NCBI GenBank assembly: GCA_947184155.2
Contig: CAMXCT020000446.1
Coordinates: 737,280 to 801,279, forward strand
Length of the DNA: 64,000 nucleotides
Source of the DNA: Cladocopium goreaui
Lineage: Eukaryota > Sar > Dinophyceae > Suessiales > Symbiodiniaceae
Direction: 5' to 3'
Numbering within the stretch: the first letter of the stretch is position 1; each line of letters opens with the position of its first letter. The position numbers were made by a program, and so were the translations under genes. Shown here one piece after another: positions 60,708-64,000 of the stretch. Under the pieces are notes generated by a model. That model was not told the origin of the DNA and searched no databases. It saw only the letters and a program-made list of their open reading frames with translations.

Positions 60708-62330
60708 TGTGAAAGTTTGTGTCCCTTACAGGGTTACAACTTGGCTTTGGTGCGAGCTGCCATTCATTGAGTATTTGGTAGTGGAACTGGACTATGAGAA
60801 GATGTCTGCAACAGACTTGAGCAGTTTCGATATTGCTTTGTAGTATTTGAAGCTGCCGGAGTTGCTCTGAGATATCGACCTGTGGGTCTGAGTGAATCTA
60901 CACGGAGTTCAAGACACTTTAAGTACAGTTTGGAGCTTTATTTAGCTTTATGATACTGAGCGAATGCTTCCAGAAGCATTCGCTATGCAGTTGAGTCGGG
61001 ATGCTATGATTCCATCGATCTCGGAAGTTCTTTGACCTCTTGGAGGAGTATGAATCTAACTGAGATGGTTTTGGATCATCCGTTTCGATTCTTGTCATTG
61101 CTTCGTACATCTGAGATGTTGGTGAAGCCTATTTGATTACTTCCTGCGAGTATGTGAGATACTCCGGCATTGTGAGGACAATGCCTACGTATCTTCTTTG
61201 ACCTCTGGGTATTTGATCTGGAGATCTACTTTGTGATCTTTATATCTGTGGCTTATAGCTGACGTTTGGTTATTGCAGTAAGCGAACTACCTTAGCGCTA
61301 TGACTGCTGATGACTGGATATTAGCTGAGAAGTCGAGCAGATCTTTTGAGTATGTGAGATACTTCGGCATTGTGAGGACAATGCCTACGTATCTTATTCA
61401 ACCTCCGGGTACTTGATCTGGAGAGCTACGTTATGATCTTTGTGTCTGTGACTTGTTGCTGACTTTTGGTTATGACAGTAAGCGAACTACTTTAGCGCTA
61501 TGACTGTTTATGACTGGATATTAGCTGAGAAGTCGAGCAGAGTATTCTACTCTCCTCGACGGTTTGGAACTATGAGAAGATATCTCTGTGTGAAGAACTG
61601 TTTTGGAGAAGTCGAGCAGAACATTCTACTCTCCTCTGTAGTTTGAAGCTATGAGAAGACATCTCTAAGTGAAGAACTGTTTTGGAGATGGAACATGAGG
61701 TTCCCATGTTGTTCTGTATTGCAAGAGGATTTTGTATAGGAATTTGAGTGGAACATTTCGTTCTTAACTAGCCGTGTGACTAGCCTAGACGTTTGGTAGA
61801 GACTAGTAACACCGGCTAGCTGGTTACTTGCGTTTGGACGAGGACCAGCTTGATTTGAGAACTTTTGGAGATGTTTCTGACGTTTTGTGACTAGGTGATT
61901 TGTATATCATAGCAGTTCGGAATTGTTTCAACAACCTTTGAGGGAAGGTTGTGTATTGGAAACCTGGAATCGAGTTTCCCAGTTGAGACATCGGCTCAAG
62001 GGAGTGGTGTCAAGTGTTCCGAAGCGAACTGAACTGCAGTGTCACCTAGGGCACTTGAAACAGTAGCCACACTGGAACATCTTGCTTCTTTCCTTTGTTT
62101 GTGGGCTGTGGCCGTGTGCCTGCCCTGGTTCTTGTTGACCTGTTCCGTCGTGTGTGGCGTCTGGAGAGAAAAGAAGGAGTCTGACGTGCACTTAGGAGTC
62201 GGGGTGGAACAAGTTCCTTTATTTGACATTGCAGAGAAGTAAGTAACTGCGGAGCCGCAAACCACGGTAGGTGTTTGCGTCTGGCGTAGTGATTTAACGA
62301 AAGCGTTGATTTGGGCACACACGAGGTGTA
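60708..62330 (+). repeat. LTR-B right long terminal repeat, 3' end missing
   Basis: Nearly identical to 44074-45713 but stops after GAGGTGTA. The last about 21 bp (ending GTTTTTCACA in the left LTR) are absent, replaced by H2 sequence. The few differences between the LTRs include a 3-bp TAG insertion near 62065. Confidence 0.9.
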
Positions 62331-62449
62331 CTGCAGGTCATCTGGAACGTGCAGTTTATCACAGTTTTCGTGCCGGCATGGATGATCCCACCAGTAGACC
62401 ACAGCCTGCGCAGAGAAAGCATCAAAACCGCAAGTTCCGCCAGTCCCAT
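62331..62449 (+). repeat. 119-bp flank duplication of LTR-B, right copy
   Basis: Repeats 43948-44066; marks the junction where H2 resumes. Confidence 0.85.
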
Positions 62450-62666
62450 AGGCGTCCAGTCGGCCCGCCCAACCTGGTTTGAAGATGTTGCAGCACCCAA
62501 GGATCCCACGCCCCAACCCAACCAAGACCCTCAAGGGCAGCAGCCCCAGCCACTGCACGGCTGAAGTTAGTTATCAAGGAAGAGGTGCTGCCAATGAAAG
62601 ACCAACCGGAGTTCCCATCGCTTGAATTGCTGGCTGCCCGAGGCCTTTTAGCATCTGACACGTGGA

Positions 62667-62686
62667 AGTGCAAGCGCGCACAGGTC
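62667..62686. repeat. S3 target-site duplication, left
   Basis: AGTGCAAGCGCGCACAGGTC, repeated at 62743-62762. The uninterrupted H1 sequence (about 8745-8764, minus) contains it once. Confidence 0.9.
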
Positions 62687-62742
62687 TTTTTTTTCCGTCC
62701 GACGCCTTCGTGGCTTCCGCCAGGTCGTTCAACATGTTTAAG
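62687..62742 (-). mobile_element. S3: short poly(A)-tailed retroposon insertion
   Basis: 56 bp. On the minus strand it is CTTAAACATGTTGAACGACC...GGACGG plus eight A. It equals the 3' tails of S1 and S2, and is flanked by a perfect 20-bp duplication inside the H2 gene fragment. Poly(A) with a long target duplication is the hallmark of LINE-type mobilisation; 5' truncation explains the short length. Confidence 0.88.
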
Positions 62743-62762
62743 AGTGCAAGCGCGCACAGGTC
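62743..62762. repeat. S3 target-site duplication, right
   Basis: Second copy of the 20-bp duplication. Confidence 0.9.
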
Positions 62763-63191
62763 AGCCTGAAGGCAACAATTGATGTCCCTATGCTGGGCAC
62801 AATTATCGAGCAGAATGGAGATGGACTCCTTGAAGACTCCCACATGCCCGTAGGATGGCTGGCCACTGCACATTGATGGTGCCGTCAGACAATGTTGTAT
62901 TCATCGAGCCGCAAGCCAGCAAGAATTTGATGACATGCTTAAAGAATATGACATGAAAAGAGACTTAGTAGAAATCAACCATGACGCACCTCAATGGTCT
63001 CACCATGCAGTATGGAACAGACGGTACATGGAGCCAAAACCAGGATACACACTGCAGCAACTATGGGCTGATTCTGAGCCTGCCATAGGAAAGAAAACGT
63101 CCCCTTCGTATGAAATCAAAACAAATGACGTTTTGCGTGCAGTAGCGTGTTTTCATGTGCAAGGTGTACCACATCGCGATGCATTGCAGTG

Positions 63192-63626
63192 ATGGAATCC
63201 CTTGTTGACAGGCTATGCCGTGAAGTTCAAGAATGCCAGTCTGGTTTGCAAAGAGCTCAACGTGCTCATGCCGAACTGCAAGAGGAGCTAGAAATGCTGT
63301 GTGACTCTGTGGAAAGCGTGCGGTGGGGCTTTATTAACATGGGTGGCTACACCAACTTCCACACTATGGGTCCCCCTCAGCGCCAGCAAATGTACACCAC
63401 AGAAAGAGCCAATTTGATAGCGGTAAGAGCTATGGGTATGCAGCGTCACCTCAATGTGATCTGCAGCCAAAACAGAAGAGTGGTCAGCGGTGGCGACGAC
63501 ACCGACATGGCCAATTCTGAACGTGCAGAATCAGAAGCACCTCAGAGCGATCCTGCAGTGGATCCAAGTGATGGCAACTTGACAACAGTTGCCCAGACCC
63601 TTCGAAATGAGGTCAACAGCGCCTGA
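63192..63626 (+). CDS. Coiled-coil protein downstream of H2 (first part)
   Basis: 144 residues from ATG 63192 (MESLVDRLCREVQECQSGL) to TGA. Residues 1-50 have heptad spacing (LCREVQECQSGLQRAQRAH, LQEELEML) and look like a coiled coil. A Gly/aromatic patch (WGFINMGGYTNFHTM) and an acidic low-complexity end follow. Near the stop a frame shift probably links it to the next frame (LSREAWHEVASFQHAL), which is open to 63850. It follows the H2 fragment, as delta follows H1, but similarity is not established. Confidence 0.45.
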   Translation: MESLVDRLCREVQECQSGLQRAQRAHAELQEELEMLCDSVESVRWGFINMGGYTNFHTMGPPQRQQMYTTERANLIAVRAMGMQRHLNVICSQNRRVVSGGDDTDMANSERAESEAPQSDPAVDPSDGNLTTVAQTLRNEVNSA

Positions 63627-63850
63627 GCCGTGAAGCCTGGCACGAAGTAGCCAGCTTCCAGCATGCATTGATGCACTTGCTGGACACCACAAATCAGTCT
63701 CAGCAACCAATGGCCAAGGAAACCAGACGCAACCTCTTTCTGTTGCTGGGAAATCAACTGCAAGATATCACAGAGAGACAGTCCGATCCAACTCTCTATG
63801 GAAGGTATCTAGAGTACTCAGGCCAGTTGCGCGAGATGGCCTTCATGTGA
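63627..63850 (+). CDS. Helical ORF, probable continuation of the preceding gene
   Basis: The frame encodes REAWHEVASFQHALMHLLDTTNQ and FLLLGNQLQDITERQSDPTLYGRYLEYSGQLREMAFM, then TGA at 63848-63850. It has no proper ATG at its left end; an indel near 63620 would join it to 63192-63626. Helix-rich, family unknown. Confidence 0.4.
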
Positions 63851-64000
63851 TGTTTGTGGAATGGTGCCGACTTCCCGCCTCAATGCCACCTGGTTTTCAT
63901 GTTTTCATGCCTGGGAATGAGGGCCTCCCAGTGACCATAATGCCCTCTTTGCCAAGCAAAAATTTCCAATTTGCATGTGTGCGTGATGCGGAGCGGCCGT
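63850..64000 (+). CDS. Partial ORF running off the right edge
   Basis: ATG at 63850-63852 overlaps the preceding TGA as TGATG. Fifty codons are open to the window end (MFVEWCRLPASMPPGFHVFMPGNEGLPV...). No motif is recognisable in this length. Whether the overlap is functional or chance cannot be told. Confidence 0.35.
   Translation, partial: MFVEWCRLPASMPPGFHVFMPGNEGLPVTIMPSLPSKNFQFACVRDAERP

Larger units (their letters stand above)
44074..62330 (+). mobile_element. LTR-B: pol-less LTR retrotransposon carrying a nested YR element
   Basis: LTRs at 44074-45713 and 60708-62330, TGTGAAAG start, PBS TGGTAGCGGAGC at 45714 and PPT AAAGGGGG at 60700-60707. Removing the YR insertion (47448-55802) leaves about 9.9 kb, the same size as LTR-A. 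The interior encodes P1 (55925) and P2 (57687) homologues and no polymerase. It is inserted in the H2 gene fragment. Its right LTR lacks the last about 21 bp and the flanks share a 119-bp duplication. It is a related but clearly distinct family from LTR-A. Confidence 0.88.
62331..63146 (+). pseudogene. H2 fragment, right part
   Basis: Plus-strand continuation of the H large-protein fragment: FVPAWMIPPVDHSLRRESIK, PTWFEDV, EVLPMKDQPEFPSLELLAARGLL, MLKEYDMKRDLVEINHDAPQWSHHAVWNRRYMEPKPGYTLQQLWADSEP. All match H1 (about 8360-9060, minus). It is broken by a base loss near 62562, the S3 insertion at 62687 and a 4-bp insertion near 62860. Homology ends near 63146, where H1 continues with AIQHFPSPV. 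Confidence 0.85.

Overview
The window looks like intergenic or heterochromatic DNA from a large protist genome, most probably a dinoflagellate, and is built almost entirely from nested mobile elements. No convincing host housekeeping gene, rRNA or tRNA was seen. The dinoflagellate call rests on three things. Two repeat copies carry the last 14 nt of the dinoflagellate spliced leader (CATTTTGGCTCAAG at 47509 and 55265). The elements combine long protist-style retrotransposon ORFs with very large spacers. There is no bacterial gene organisation.

Layout, left half (mainly minus strand). 1-6123 is a 5'-truncated non-LTR retrotransposon (NLR1: endonuclease, reverse transcriptase, zinc clusters, RNase H, then an extra C-terminal domain). 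6124-6452 is a short poly(A)-tailed repeat (S1). 7121-18235 is a gene set (H1) with a roughly 2,740-residue protein, now split by one frameshift. It combines a glycosyltransferase-like region, an alpha/beta-hydrolase-like region and a superfamily 1 helicase, and is flanked by two smaller ORFs. 18868-22970 is an array of old, diverged repeat units. 23034-29740 is a second non-LTR copy (NLR2) with a long intact RT-RNase H ORF, followed by a further endonuclease fragment to about 30200.

Right half (plus strand). 31330-41380 is a complete LTR element (LTR-A: near-identical 1.55-kb LTRs, 5-bp target duplication, PBS and polypurine tract) with no pol gene. It encodes two proteins, P1 and P2. 41508-41972 is a G-rich minisatellite. 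From 43738 to 63146 there is a three-level nest: a plus-strand fragment of H (H2) is split by a second LTR element (LTR-B, 44074-62330), which is itself split by a tyrosine-recombinase retrotransposon (YR element, 47448-55802). LTR-B encodes diverged homologues of P1 and P2 and again lacks pol. The YR element has split direct repeats A1-B1A2-B2 and the gene order recombinase, Gag, methyltransferase-like plus RT, RNase H.

How the parts may work together: LTR-A and LTR-B keep PBS, PPT and structured LTRs but no polymerase, so they probably borrow one, while P1/P2 are the only proteins they preserve. The YR element would copy itself through its RT/RNase H and insert through its recombinase at a GTGT crossover without target duplication. 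The S repeats end in poly(A), and one has a 20-bp target duplication, as expected for mobilisation by a non-LTR machinery. All functional assignments are by motif reading only; no database search was possible.
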